From the NCBI GenBank assembly GCA_030272585.1, contig BSYQ01000008.1, forward strand, positions 3,658,001 through 3,722,000: DNA of 64,000 nt. Direction: 5' to 3'. Below the pieces are notes generated by a model that ran no database searches, had not been told where the DNA came from, and saw nothing but the letters and a program-made list of their open reading frames with translations. A program made the translations under genes and the position numbers. Below, one piece after another: positions 10,562-22,252 of the stretch; position 1 is the stretch's first letter, and every line of letters begins with the position of its first letter. This DNA is from Bryopsis sp. KO-2023 (taxonomy: Eukaryota > Chlorophyta > Ulvophyceae > Bryopsidales > Bryopsidaceae).

Positions 10562-12481
10562 CTATTGAAAATCCTTTGAAGGTCCCTCTCTTCCCTTGGT
10601 TCTCTGCCCTCCTGTAACTTGAGTGTTGTTCTGTCTGAACCCTGGAGGTAAGGGACTGTGTGGGACTCTGTCTGGAATAGTCTCTGGAGTGGGGTTGAAC
10701 CTAACTTTCTTCTCCTGGATCAGTTTCCCTCCCTTCCTTTTCCTCCCAGCTGCAGTATTGACTGTTCCTCCTGAGGAGGAGTCTTGTGCCTCCTCTGTCC
10801 TGAGAGGAATGGCCCCCATCCTCCCATTCCCTTTGTTATAGAAAATCTGCTGGGGGCCCATCATTATCATGGCTCTGATGGCCTTCAGGAAATCTACCCC
10901 CAGCAGAACATCATAAGTGTCTGTATCCATGATGATAAAAGACCCATGGGAGCCTGTCCCTCCTATGTTGATAAACACTTTGGGGAGGTACCCAAGGGCG
11001 GTGGCCAACTCTCCACTAGCAGTTCTGAACACTAACTCTGAAGGTTTGACCTGATCCACCAGGCCGAGCTTCTCCACCATTGCCTTCGACATACACCCAT
11101 GACTAGCCCCTGTGTCCACCACTGCCTCCATTGTCTCCCCATTTATCTTTATAGCACACCTAGCAGGGATATTCCTGGGGGCTGCTTTCCCTTGCAAAGT
11201 GTCCACTTCAAGCATCTTTATTTCCTTTTCCCCTCCCTCCTGACTAGAAGTCTCAGGGTCGAAGTGGAGGGGTTGGGTTACCCCTGCATCTATAGAACTC
11301 ATGAGTTCAGCCTCCCTCAGGAGGGCTTCCCTGATTTCAGGGGCATAATACATGAATGTCTTTAAGGGTACTGGAAATTCTGCTTTGTCTAGGAAGGTTT
11401 GGGCATCCTGTAAGGCATGCTTCTTCCCCATTCTGTACTTATTCTCCACCCCTGAAGTCTTTCCTTCCACCATGTTCATCTGAAACTCCTGAGGTCTGGA
11501 GTTCCCTCTATCTGTAGTCCTCTGTAAGATGATGGGGGTGGTGCCTGCTCTGTACTGTAGACTGTAGGTGACTCCTGACTTTTTCTGGGGGCAGTTCCCC
11601 CACCTGTGGCCTGGTGCCCCACAGTTCCAACATTCCCCTAAGTTCAGGTCTTTCTTCAATAGAGGACTGTAGTATCCCATTGTCCTAGCTCTTCCCATGT
11701 CCTGACTCCTTCCTCCCTTGTTCCCTGAAGCTCTTCCTTTAACTTTCTGCTGCCACTCTTGCAATCTTTCCTCTGGGGCTGGCAGGGCTGCATAAAGTTT
11801 GCCCATATGATTCTCCAGAACTTTTTGAACTTTGCTCATGACCTTATTCATAAGCTTTTCTTCTTTTGAGTCGGTAGTCTGTTCAGTAGTTTTTCCTGAG
11901 TCTGTGTCAGAATCTGAACTGTCTGGAGCTCCCCTTTTCTTATTCACTCCTAAGCCCTCCACTGACTTTGCAGCAGTCACCACTGCATCAAAGTCCTGGT
12001 GCTGGAAGGGTGCTATAGCATCCCTTATTTTTGGAGATATCCCCGCCTGGAAGATATGACGAAGATACTCGTCGTTTAACTGAATAGCCGAGGACGTATC
12101 TTCACGAGTTGCGGCCTGAATGTTCGTGATATCTTCGGCTAAGCCCCTAAGGGCGTCGGCGTAGTCTTCGACTGTTTCGTTAGTTTTCTGGCGGCGTTTG
12201 TTCAGCTCGCTCATTAACTCATCGGTGGCCCCCAGCCATCTTTTCATGAACTTCTTTCGGAAGTTCTCCCAGCTCATATCTTCTGCAAGAGCGGCGGCCC
12301 AGCGAGCCGCCCCATCCGTGAGGTTCGCTTTAGCTCTGATAACTTTAAAACGAGCAGGCCAGCCCTGGGCTTCTGCCGTTGCTTCTACAGCTTTGAACCA
12401 CTCCGCTGCCGGAGGTTTCTTTCCATCAAACTTTTCGAGCTTGGGAGCACGATACTTGTCGGTAGACGTTACTCCAACCAT
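10562..12481 (-). CDS. Gag-protease frame of the older LTR element
   Basis: ATG-initiated frame of 639 residues. The N-terminal half is a retrotransposon gag domain. A canonical CX2CX4HX4C zinc knuckle (CWNCGAPGHRWGNC) follows about the middle, then an aspartic protease with AVVDTGASHG. The 32-base gap to the RT frame indicates one transcription unit. Confidence 0.88.
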   Translation of the reverse strand: MVGVTSTDKYRAPKLEKFDGKKPPAAEWFKAVEATAEAQGWPARFKVIRAKANLTDGAARWAAALAEDMSWENFRKKFMKRWLGATDELMSELNKRRQKTNETVEDYADALRGLAEDITNIQAATREDTSSAIQLNDEYLRHIFQAGISPKIRDAIAPFQHQDFDAVVTAAKSVEGLGVNKKRGAPDSSDSDTDSGKTTEQTTDSKEEKLMNKVMSKVQKVLENHMGKLYAALPAPEERLQEWQQKVKGRASGNKGGRSQDMGRARTMGYYSPLLKKDLNLGECWNCGAPGHRWGNCPQKKSGVTYSLQYRAGTTPIILQRTTDRGNSRPQEFQMNMVEGKTSGVENKYRMGKKHALQDAQTFLDKAEFPVPLKTFMYYAPEIREALLREAELMSSIDAGVTQPLHFDPETSSQEGGEKEIKMLEVDTLQGKAAPRNIPARCAIKINGETMEAVVDTGASHGCMSKAMVEKLGLVDQVKPSELVFRTASGELATALGYLPKVFINIGGTGSHGSFIIMDTDTYDVLLGVDFLKAIRAMIMMGPQQIFYNKGNGRMGAIPLRTEEAQDSSSGGTVNTAAGRKRKGGKLIQEKKVRFNPTPETIPDRVPHSPLPPGFRQNNTQVTGGQRTKGREGPSKDFQ

Positions 12482-12631
12482 GGTTCCTACAGTGTGTTAC
12501 ACTTGTGTTATTTTCTGGAGAGCTTTCTCTTAAAGAGAGGTGGTCACCAGAGTGATCAGTGAACAGTTTTACACAGAACTTTTGTGGTGATGTTAGTGGG
12601 CCCATTTCCTAACAAATCCGAAGCTCGTCGC

Positions 12632-12644
12632 CGCTCCGAAACCA
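12632..12644 (-). other. Primer-binding site of the older LTR element
   Basis: On the minus strand it reads TGGTTTCGGAGCG, identical to the chromovirus site at 1880-1892. It lies about 150 bases upstream of the gag ATG, the expected position. Confidence 0.7.
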
Positions 12645-13086
12645 AAAAGCGCACTCGGCGCAACTACTAACTTTTCATTCGCGCCGCAACTAAAGATAGA
12701 GTCGCACCGAACTGCTGCAGAGTCCGTCTACAGCAACTGAGTCGGACTACACCGACTTTGAATGTCATATCAAAAACTCGGTATCTAAACTGCGACGCAC
12801 TGAGACTATCGTCACCCAAGAAGTCGGCTAAGACCAGTCGCACAATCAAAACATCGCAATCCAACAGTCATAAGTTCGAACCCTGCCACTCACGAAAGGC
12901 CTAAGACCAGGCACCTGAACGCAATACAAGTCAAAGTCGACGGAGACACCCGCTAAGAGGGCCTTGCTCCCGAGACTGAGACAGAAAGTGGAGTCCCCTG
13001 GAGGGTGGTCGCTAAGAGACCATGGCCTAAGGGGACTCTGGAAACTGAGCTGGAGAAGGGAGAAACATAACAACAAACAAGAAAAC

Positions 13087-13204
13087 ACTCAGAGGAGAGG
13101 GCAGCTCCTCTGAGTGGAATAACTAAAACACCAGGAGATACTCAGAGGAGAGGGCAGCTCCTCTGAGTGGAAAAACTCCTAAGGGAAGGGCAGCACCTTC
13201 CCTT
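13087..13204. repeat. Three consecutive hairpins with GGCAGC-type loops
   Basis: Two copies of a 29-base inverted repeat (13087-13115 and 13140-13168, arms ACTCAGAGGAG/CTCCTCTGAGT) are followed by a third hairpin of different arm sequence but similar loop (13181-13204, arms AAGGGAAGG/CCTTCCCTT around GCAGCA). They lie in the probable leader of the older LTR element. Confidence 0.75.
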
Positions 13205-13664
13205 TCTGACTACTGAAACTAAAGCTACTCAGAAGCAACCTATTTTATCCTTAGCTACTCAGCTGACATCCCTAACTTCTAATCACTTCCTATTATCAAC
13301 ATTCTCATCCAAAGATCAGAAAAATAGAGGAAATCTTCAGGGATTTCCTCTGAGTTCTTATTCACACACTATCACACACTATCACACACATATAATTTTG
13401 CAGAGAAATGTTTACAGAAAAGAGAAGGGATGAGGTATCCCACTTTGAAAGTGAACTGCATTATCCTTGAGTAATCTGATCCTTAGCCAGAAGTACCTCG
13501 TTCGGTCAGAATTCCCGTTTTAAGGTAAGTCGCGAAGCTTCCTTAAATTCGTCCCGAGTAAGAAGTCCTTTCTTTAGATAGATATCCGAGGTAAGTAGTT
13601 CACGAGGTAAGTGCTGAGGTCTGAGTTATTCTAACAGACCTCGGCGCTATTTTTATACTCGCCG

Positions 13665-14350
13665 CCAGTTCGAGTGCTAGCGCACGTGTGTTGGCGGCGA
13701 GTTCGGCGTCGCAGCGAGGATCGCATAAGCGATCCGACTTACAGCTGCATCGATCGCCTTATGGGTCGTGTTTCGTAGGGGGTTGCTTTCGATGTGTTGT
13801 TTTCTATCGTGTTTTCGTTGGCTCCTTGTGTTCCCAGCCGCACTTTTCGTAGAAGTCATACCTCGGATGTCACAGAGTGACAGGGCCGATAGTAAGACTC
13901 CTAGTACTCTGCGCTAGCCATGGGTTGGCTTGCCAGCTATTCGATATCAACCAACGCATCAATATACAACTATTCCTACGTCATCGACCTCGTCGGGAGT
14001 TGAACCCGACGTGCGAACCACCAGGTCTCACATAGAGCAGCGCGTAACACGACTGTTTATCAGTGTGAGTTGGTGAGTCTGTTCATCCGAATTATTATCG
14101 GAATAATCGTTACATTTCTTGGCAGTACATCTGCCAAGTTCTTTCTAGCCCCGTCACAAGGCCCCCTCTTTCTTTTCAAGGTCGGTTTCTTCATGACCAG
14201 AGATTCGCTGTGTGTCAGACATACGATCCATGCATGCGCGAAGCGTGGCAAGAAACTGATCGGACTGCGAACTGGATTGCTGGCGCTCGCAAAGACACAG
14301 CAAATCACGATCGGAGTTGGCTTCTCCTTCCCCCCAAGAAAGCAGTGGCG
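13665..14350. other. Spacer between the older LTR element and the DUF1997 gene, with a tRNA T-arm-like hairpin
   Basis: No coding frame is convincing. At 13991-14011 a perfect 7-bp stem encloses a 7-base loop. On the minus strand it reads GGGTTCAACTCCC, a good pol III B-box. No complete cloverleaf could be drawn around it. A TGTCAC...GTGACA inverted repeat near 13868-13882 could be the outer LTR edge, but its partner is not found. Confidence 0.4.
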
Positions 14351-16635
14351 ATGTTCGGGTTGACGCGTTTGCCGCCTTGTCGCGTTTGCGGGTTAGGCCC
14401 TACAAGAGGCTTGCACTCGAACTCCATCACGCGTTTCCGCGCTCCTCCGAGACAAGGAAAATTCCGAAGATTCACGACCCACTCCACCCCTGAGGTAAGA
14501 CATTTGTTCGTTTTTGTTTTGCAGGTTCTGCTGTTGTCACCTATGCTGTATTGTATTTGCTTCTTGTCATGGTGAATTTTTTTTTATAGATTCCAGGAAC
14601 TTTGTTTTCTTCTTTGTTTTCCTTCCTTTTGTTGAAAGTAAAGAAGGAAAGACCCTCCCCCCCCAAAAAACAAAAACAAAAACAAAACAAAACCTAAGAA
14701 AAGAAAAAAAGTTGTGGTTGAGTTTGTGGATATATTGATGAAGGCATGAAAAAGTGTCCATCCATTCAACAATGATGGGAAAATTTTCCATCCTTTCTTT
14801 TTTTCCAAGGAGCAGTATTGACCCAATGCTCCGAAAAATAACCCAATGCTCCCAGAATTCCACGCTGCCTTCCTCGATTCACTTTGCATGAACGTGTTCA
14901 TTCAATTTTCTCAAAACAGAGTTCCACCGAGGTCGCCGCCGAGACAAAGCCAGATGTAGAAAAGGTGGAGGAGGATGGAGGCTCCATCATGAACAGCGAT
15001 TTCATGCCACCCGGTGTGAACGAGGAAAACAAAAACAGGGTTGCTCGATACAAAGGCACCAAAGCTTCGAAGAGACCGGTCACGGAGCAGGAAGGCCAAA
15101 GACCGCTCTGTAAGGTTTCCACGAAAAAAAAAAAACCAGAAAAAAACAGCCAGGAGGAAATACATTGTCATGCCTTTTTTCCTTTTTTTGGTTTTCGTTG
15201 GTGGATCACTTGGGTCCTCATCAATCACCTGAGTTGTTTGGTTTTTTCGGTACTAATATCAATTATTATTTTTTATTTTTTTATTTTTTTTATTTGGAAG
15301 GGGGGGGAGGGGGGATTTTTATCACATCTTAAAGAAGAACGAAAAATAAGCCAAAAAGTAAAATGAAAAAAAATGTAATTGTACAAGGTGGAGCCATCTG
15401 AAAATTTAACTCGACCATCTTACCCTCAATTTCATGCATTTCTTCTGGGAAAAAACACAGAAAGACATCCAGCCATCCTCACATCACAGCACATCAATTT
15501 TTTCGGAGTCTTACCTTTTCCATTTTTCCTTTTTCGATCCTGTTTGGTGAAACGACGACCCACAGCGGAGTACATGGCGCTGCCTGTGAGTCAATATTCC
15601 GTCCTGGACGCCGCCAAAATCGATCGATTGGACGAAAACACGTTCAAGTGTTACATCGGTTCCTTCAAAATGTTTAGAATGACGGTGGAGCCCATTTTGA
15701 CAGTGAACGTCATTGCCAATGAGAAGGGATGCTCAATCAAACTGCTGGATTGCGAGGTGATCATGAAAATATACTTTTTTTTCTTTTTTTTCGTATAGCT
15801 TTTTTGACTCGATTGTGCTCGTTCCCAGAGGAAGAGTGTTGTTTTTTGAATAACACCCAAAAAAAACTGAAATGCTGTAAGTTTGTTTTGTGGAAACACA
15901 AAGAGGAAGTTTTTAAAAGAAGAACCAGGTTTATGGATGTGCAATTGAGCAATGGGTAGGATTGGATGTGGGGTGCTGTAATTTTCCAGCCCCCGAATTT
16001 CCAGTCGATCTCCATTGGCATCTTAATGGATTTCTCCTCCGAAAAGATGAAGTACTGTTTCAGGGTTTTTTTGGTTTTTTCTTTTCCTGCGTGTTTTTTA
16101 TGTTCCTTTTTTCAATTTGACCTTCCACTCGCTCTTTGCAAGGCAATTTTTTTTACCAAGAGTGGAAAATCTGTGCCCCCCTCTTTCATGCAATGCTAGA
16201 AAATGAATGTGAATCATCCGCACCCTTTCCTCATCGGCGTATTAAAACCATTCAATCCTTTCTTTGCAGTTGAGTGGAAGCGACCCCGTGAAAGCCGTAA
16301 ACGGAATTTTCGCCGCCCGAATGTCGAACATCGTGAGCTGGGAGCAGATGGAGGGGAAGAAAATGATGTCCAGCGACTGCACCATCGAAGTGGCTGGCCT
16401 GACCCCCAAATACATGCGATTCGTTCCGATCAGAGTAATAGAAGGCGTCGGAAACGCCCTCATGCAACAGATTCTGAACATCTCGGTGCCCCGTTTCCTG
16501 AAACAGCTAGAAGCAGACTACGAAAACTGGGCGAAAGGGGATGACTCCAGGGGGGCTGTCGGCACTGGTGAATGGGGTGACTTGGATTTGAAGGAGGGGG
16601 CTGCCGAAGAGTTAGAATCGGAAAGCAAAAAATGA
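14351..16635 (+). CDS. DUF1997 family protein, probably plastid
   Basis: Four exons: 14351-14494, 14920-15109, 15566-15756, 16270-16635; 296 residues, all junctions GT-AG and in phase. The first exon encodes a Ser/Arg/Pro-rich leader without acidic residues until its end, typical of a plastid transit peptide. Exons 3 and 4 carry the DUF1997 domain (about residues 112-260), recognisable by YMALPVSQYSVLD, the DENTFKCYIGSF strand and the LSGSDPVKAVNGIF segment. DUF1997 is shared by cyanobacteria and photosynthetic eukaryotes; its biochemical function is unknown. The C-terminus is acidic (DLDLKEGAAEELESESKK). The ATG was chosen because it starts the transit-like leader and the frame upstream lacks a better one. 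No partner is suggested by the neighbours. Confidence 0.85.
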
Positions 16636-18792
16636 ACTTGGCTAAGCAAATTGATTTTTGGGTCGGGAGGTTGCATGGTCAAAAGTGTGGCGGTGTGGAG
16701 CGGGGGGATAAAAGAATTTTAGAAATAGAGTGACATTCAGGGTATTGTTGGCGGTTTCTCGACCATGCATTATTATTAAGTATTGTTTCGCCTTCCCCCT
16801 TTTCGGCTCCATGGTCGCTGAAAGAAGAGAATCAGGGACTGTCAGACTGCTGTTTTCTGAGTTTTGGTCGACGGCTGTGTTCTGTTTTCCTCGATGCAGT
16901 GATTTATGTATGGGGGGGCAGTGTCAATGAAAGATGTGTAAGAAAAAGGAAAGAAAAGAAAAATGTGGTGGTATGATTTTTGGTATTTTTTTTAAGACAC
17001 CGTTGAGGATGGATACTTTTAGCCTCATTGTTTCGGGAATGCCACTCTTTGCAACCAGCTGGTGGTGTTTTTTGAAGATTATTGGCAGGGGTGGGGTGGT
17101 TTCCTTGTTACGGTGGTCTTGTGTAATTGATGGCCAGGATGGTCAAATTTGCCAACAAGTTATGGAGGATTGTGAAAAGGGGTGTGTGTGTGTGGGGGGG
17201 TCCCGGGTATATGGGGGTCGCCACCTGATTTTGGTGTCTGAAATTGGTGTCTGTGCAGATAGTTCTGCTTCATGAAATGAAGTTGAACTCGATGTGCTCT
17301 TGTTTGTTCTTGTTTCGCTTCGCAATCAGATACAACCAGACTGTCCTGTGTTGGGTGCTCAGCAGCAAAGTTGCTCATGCGCCAGCTCATGCTCGATTAA
17401 TTCCGGCAGCTCTTCCAGAAAGGGTTTGTGATTGAGTAAAATGAAATAGTTCTGCAAGGATGCCATGCAGGATTCTGCCCATTTTTTCAAGTGGTAAATC
17501 TCAGTTGAATGGACCCATGCAAATACTTAGGTTTTATTAATTAATGATTGTATTCTTGTCTGGACTTAGCAAATGATGGCTCTTCACCACCTCCAAGAGG
17601 GGATCTTTTTGTTGTTGTTCCCCCCCCCCCCCCCCAAAAAAAAAAAAAAAAATCCATTGCACGTTTTTAGCAATGGCACAGATGTGCTTGTAGGAACCCA
17701 CACATTTTAGAGGGTCTGTGTTTCAAGTTTTCATTCTGGCAGTCGAAACATTGCTCGTTTTTTTCCCAATTGTGAAACATATTGCTGATGCTTTTCACCT
17801 GTGCCGACTTTGGGTTGATGACCAGATGTCAAATATTATTCGGTTTTTGTGCCATGTGAGTTGTACAATTGGCTTTCGCTGTTTTTGTCATTATTGGCAG
17901 TGGTGGCCTGGTGATTTGGTTTGGTTGGGCAGTGTTTTCCGTTTCAACTCTTTACAGTTGGATTCTTTGCCACCTTGCTCAGCCGGCTAACCCCACTGCA
18001 TGCCACTTTCCTCGCTCCCCTTTTGGGATCCTGCAGTCCACTTTCCAGAAATTCCTAGATCCCCCATTTTGGGGACACCTCTAGTCCTCTCACCGAGATT
18101 TCCCCTCTTTCAGGGGCTGACCTCCACTTACCGATAATTCCCCTCTTTCAGGGGCTCCCTTCCACTCTTCCACCACTGTTGTCACTGTGTCTCCGCTTTC
18201 CGGAGCTCGAACTCCTCCTGATCACCCAACAACCCACCATACCAACCGACCAGAATCAGACACAGAATTGCATCCTGCTTTGCAGCCACCTGATGACTAA
18301 TCCTAAATGATGCCTCAGTAGGCCCTGGCCATCCAAGATAATCGATTCGATCAACACTCACCCATTGAGGTTTCCACATTGACATCATGAAATCACACCA
18401 CCACAGCAAAAAGGGGCAATCAGGTTCTGTTGCATTATGTAATAAGAACTCAGTTCCAGCCTGGAGCTTCCAGGTGATTTTTCAAAGGACCATGTACTTA
18501 CCATGTGCGGAAAACACATTCAGGCGCGATCAACGCCTGCGTTCCACCTCCGGAGAACGCTTGTCTCCCACTGGACCATTCCCAAGTGGCCGTATCCACA
18601 CAGATCCCCGTCCCAATCCATTCCCAGGCCGAACCTGACACTGTACAGAGCACTGGGGCGACGAACCTTGGCCTGCAGCACCCACAGCCAGGATTGATGC
18701 TTCAATACGAATCACATTGGCAGCCATCAACCGAAGCATCATAGTGACAGTCAATCAACAGGAGCAATAATGTACGTTTGTTGCAAATTTAC
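16636..18792. other. Spacer between convergent genes; possible extra exons on the minus strand
   Basis: AT-rich, with a C16-A17 homopolymer junction at 17620-17652 and a CA/TG-rich stretch near 17180. Two minus-strand stretches look weakly coding: about 18537-18680 (opens after a good ctgcag acceptor) and about 18207-18380 (ends EEFELRKAETQ then stop). Either could be a downstream exon of the coiled-coil gene by alternative splicing. Nothing else is supported. Confidence 0.4.
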
Positions 18793-19761
18793 TCAAGAAC
18801 ACACCTGCTTCGCCTTTTGGAACTCCTCCTTCTCCTTTTGGAACTCCTCCTTTTCCTTTTCCAGCTCCTCCTTTTCCTTTTGGAACTCCTCCTTTTCCTT
18901 TTCCAGCTCCTCCTGGTCCTCTTCCAGCAGGCGGATCGACTGGTTGAGGAAGTCCTCCTTTTCCGCCAGGTCGTAAGCGTCCTATAGAAAACAACAACAA
19001 AGCAATACACACATCGCTGTCAGTATGTTCTCCATTTGACCATTACTCAAGAAAAGGCAGCAGAAAAACAGAAAGGCCAAAGAAACTCAGAAATAGAAAT
19101 TCAACTAGAGTAAGCAAATGCAAAGGGAACACCCACCATCTCAATGGCTGGCTTTTTTTCCCGGACTTTCGCCTGTTGCTCCTTTAGAGCCTCTTTTTCC
19201 TCTTGTAAGAGCGCTGACTCTTGTCTCAGCCACTCTTTGTCCATTTCAACCTGCAAAATCCAAAATCACATGATTTTTTTCCCAGGTTTCACTTCAATTT
19301 AGATTCACTGCATGAATTTCATATTTGCATCCCCTTACGTCGGCGTGGCGCTGGGCCACTTCGCTCGCTTTTCGAGCGACGGCAGCCTTTTGCTCCTGCA
19401 CCTCCTTCCGCCGCTCCGCGACTGCAAATCAACATCCAACATTCAACATCACGATTTTCGAAATCGTCGTCGATGGATTCCGCGGACGTCAACACTCGAG
19501 CGGCGCCAGTGCAACCCCCGAATCACAGGGATTCCTTTCCCTAAATCCTTGAGCGAAGGCTACAAGAGTGTCGTGAGCGTTTGGCGACGCTTTTCTCCCG
19601 GCGTTGTTTTCTGTAGACGTCAGCGAACGACGACTTGATTTGACGATTGACGGCGGACGATGCTCACCATTGCGCGAGAGCCGAAGGACCAGTTCGAATC
19701 CCTGGGCAACGCAAGCGAACAGCACAGCGCACAGAAAACCGAGGAGCATGAACACGAACAT
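18793..19761 (-). CDS. Small membrane-anchored or secreted heptad-repeat coiled-coil protein
   Basis: Four exons on the minus strand: 19668-19761, 19339-19421, 19137-19250, 18793-18981; 159 residues with all phases consistent. Residues 1-20 are strongly hydrophobic (MFVFMLLGFLCAVLFACV), a signal peptide or membrane anchor. The rest is almost pure charged coiled coil. Residues 120-153 are exact alternating heptads, EELEKEK and EEFQKEK, encoded by near-identical 21-base units, indicating recent tandem heptad expansion. A TATATAG box lies 36 bases upstream of the ATG, supporting this start. No family is recognised. The last exon has a possible alternative donor at CAG|GTGTGT, so a longer isoform could exist. 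Function unknown; a tether or scaffold at the endomembrane is an inference only. Confidence 0.7.
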
Positions 19762-19796
19762 CTTGGCGGCGAGTGGGAGAACGTGAGAAGGGGTCG

Positions 19797-19804
19797 CTAT
19801 ATAG
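19797..19804 (-). promoter_or_regulatory. TATA box of the coiled-coil gene
   Basis: CTATATAG (palindromic) lies 36 bases upstream of the ATG at 19761. It implies a very short 5' untranslated region. Confidence 0.5.
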
Positions 19805-22252
19805 GCGTTGTGTCTGCTTGACCGACTGAGGGGTGTTGTGAAGTTCATGTGAAAAGCCTCACGCAAGTGGGTTTGAGGGGTGGATGGCTGGTGAACAGAA
19901 AGCTTGGTTCCTGTGTTGAGAATGTTTCACAAAGTGCAGTGAGTGGTAAAGAACAATTTCTCCCTGTCTCAAGCTGCTGGATGCATCTTTCCAAACAGAG
20001 AGGAACACATCCAAGCCAGGGTATTTTCTTTTCCAACCTACTGGTGTGTTTTTTTTCTCACAGGAGCCAGCCAGGCTGGCCTAGCCTTCCCTAAGAATAT
20101 ACAGTCTTCTTTTCACATTGCGTTCGACAACAAATAGCACCCTTTTCCTATGATCTTTCCATGTCAAAATTTGTTTCTCATCGAGCAACGAATCTGGACT
20201 ACCGCCACCTTCAATCAATTTTTTTCCCCAGGGTCAATAACCTATCGACAATCTTTTCGACAGAACTCCAACAAGACATGATCGATTCAGGGTAGAAATT
20301 TAAACATGGCAATTTGAAATCCTTTCTTCCCTTGCAACTTTTTTTCAGGGGTGCAATATAAAAACACCCTGGCTTTCTTTTTTTTTTTTTTTTGTTCGAA
20401 CCCCATCCAACCCCTCAGAAAAAGCCATAAATCATCAATGAGTAAAAATTCACACCACACTCTTTTCCTGCCAAATATTCCAGCTTTCCGAAAAAGAAAA
20501 AAAAATCGACAGCAACAATAGATCAGCCAGAAAAGAAGCATCCGGCCGAACCCCCCGCCCCCAAATACATATAAAGATGGAAAAGGTTTGAAAAATCGAC
20601 CCCACCAGGAAAACCAAACAAGAGGAATACATATGTATATATGTGTATATCTATATAAAACACAAAAACAAGAAAAAAAGAAAAGTAGAAAACACAACAT
20701 GGAAAATACAAAGGCAGCCACATCCATTTCGTGTACCAAGAAATCGAAATCGCTCGATGAGATGTAAAATATCAACTGAACAATTCCCTAAATCCCGAAA
20801 ACTCTCCAATCGCAATGGCAAGAAGAAGATATCAATAACAATACAGAAGTCTACTCTCCAAATATTACTTCTTTCGCCCAGAACTTTTTTTTTTTTCCTT
20901 TTTTTAAATAAATCGACAAAAAAAAACAACAGGTCGAACAAGAATGTATACATATCTGTTGTAATTTCTTTGTATGTTTTTTGGTGGGGGTGGCTTTTTC
21001 CCCCCTCCCCCGGGATATTTCGCAAAAATATCTTTTTCTTTGGCGAGGGGAGGGGTTGAAATAAAAACATAGGAGAGGAAAAGATTAGAGGTGAAAAAAA
21101 AAGGGAAGGGGAAAGAGTTTTTTTTTACGTTTTTGTTACTTTTTTTGCAAGCAAATAATCCAAAAAACGACACAATACACCTAGCATCTCCATTCCTTTT
21201 TTTTTTTCGTTTTGGTTCAACCCTTCTGTCAGTCTTTTTTTTTTTTTTCAACGTTCTTTCTTTTTTTCTTCTTGTTGCTCGCATCTAATTGACCTTTTTT
21301 CACCTCCTCGAGGAAAAAAAAAATCAAAACAAAACAAAGATACGATGAATAAAGAAAAAAAAAAGACCTACTGTGGTTCGTTCTTCCCCCCACCCCTTTT
21401 CTCATCCCTTTTTTTTCTCGTTTAAAAAAAAACATGAAAATCCCTCATCACTATTGCAAAAAAAAAAAAAAAAGGATACGGAAGCAACCCAGGAATAATG
21501 TCGAAACTTAACTTATTCCTGAAGGGCTTTTTCTTCCCCCCTGAATTTTTTCTCCCGTCTTTCTTTCCCAAATAAAAGCACACCCTTTTTTAGCTTAAAT
21601 ACAAGCTTCAACATTCTTTCGAGAATAGCAAAAAAAAAAAAACCACAACAGACACATACGACCCCCCATCACCTAAACATCCCTTAAAAGACAAAATTTT
21701 CTCTTCTCGTGTAAAACATACAAAGGACGAAATTTTCGCCCCAAATTAAAAAAAAAAAAAAGCCAAACCAAACCAAACCAAACCAGACCAAAGCAAAGCA
21801 ACCATCCCAGCAAATCCCCATCCTCCAACCCCCTCACCCAATAAAATCTTCCAAGAATAGATTTTCTTCAACCTTTTGTAATCAGTTCTCAGTTATAACA
21901 GAAGGGGAAGAAAGAAAAACCCACACAAACCTGCGTGTAGAAATTCTTCCACAGCCTTCTTTTTTTTTCCTCTCGACTTTTAAACAAGCCCATCTCACCA
22001 ACTCTTTTTTTTTCTTGTGTTAGATTTCTTGATTTCAACCTCGTTTTTCTTCCAAACAGAAAAAAACACCTTGCAGATTTCCTTTCCTTTCTTTCTCAAG
22101 GGGGTGTTGTACAGGGGAAAAGTTTGAGAGGGATCCCCCAAATAATGCAGCTTTGGTGGTGTTCTTTTTTTTCCGCACGCTTTTTTCTTTCTTTTTTTTT
22201 TTAAAGAGATTATCCCTCTCATTTGCTCCTTTTCGAAACACACAACCTCCCT
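19805..22252. other. Gene-free low-complexity spacer
   Basis: Dominated by A and T homopolymers (8-17 bases), pyrimidine tracts and short (CCAAA)n-like repeats near 21765-21790. Several AT-rich open stretches exist on both strands but all are Lys/Phe/Asn-rich and lack splice or family signals. I see no gene. Confidence 0.7.

Larger units (their letters stand above)
1..13660 (-). mobile_element. Older Ty3/gypsy-type LTR retroelement, interrupted by a younger one; continues past the left edge
   Basis: Minus-strand retroelement fossil. Its parts in transcription order are a probable LTR promoter region around 13650 (TATAAAAA at 13650-13657), a leader with three hairpins (13087-13204), a primer-binding site (12632-12644), a gag-protease frame (12481-10562) and an RT-RNase H frame (10529-8952). 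It is then split by the chromovirus at 1634-8886 and resumes at 1633-1 with a 165-residue frame. No integrase is recognisable in the window, so it may lie beyond position 1. LTR ends could not be fixed because only one end is present and no clean TG...CA pair flanks the primer site. It looks degraded in the leftmost kilobase and is older than the element nested in it. The nesting is inferred from shared strand, similar base composition on both sides and the target duplication. Confidence 0.7.

Noticed and set aside
12646-13882. Exact 5' LTR of the older element
   Set aside because: A TATA box and a TGTCAC...GTGACA edge candidate exist, but no second LTR is in the window and the primer-proximal edge lacks a clear CA end.
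13985-14055. Complete tRNA gene
   Set aside because: Only a T-arm-like hairpin fits. Anticodon and D arms with normal spacing and an acceptor stem cannot be drawn.
18755-19012. Gly/Lys-Gly and Arg/Lys repeat frames and a Leu-rich frame on the opposite strand
   Set aside because: They are other-frame readings of the EELEKEK/EEFQKEK heptad exon, whose own frame fits splice phases with three other exons.
20287-21435. Several open frames of 60-160 codons on both strands
   Set aside because: They consist of homopolymer-encoded Phe, Lys and Asn runs, lack family features and splice sites, and overlap each other in several frames.
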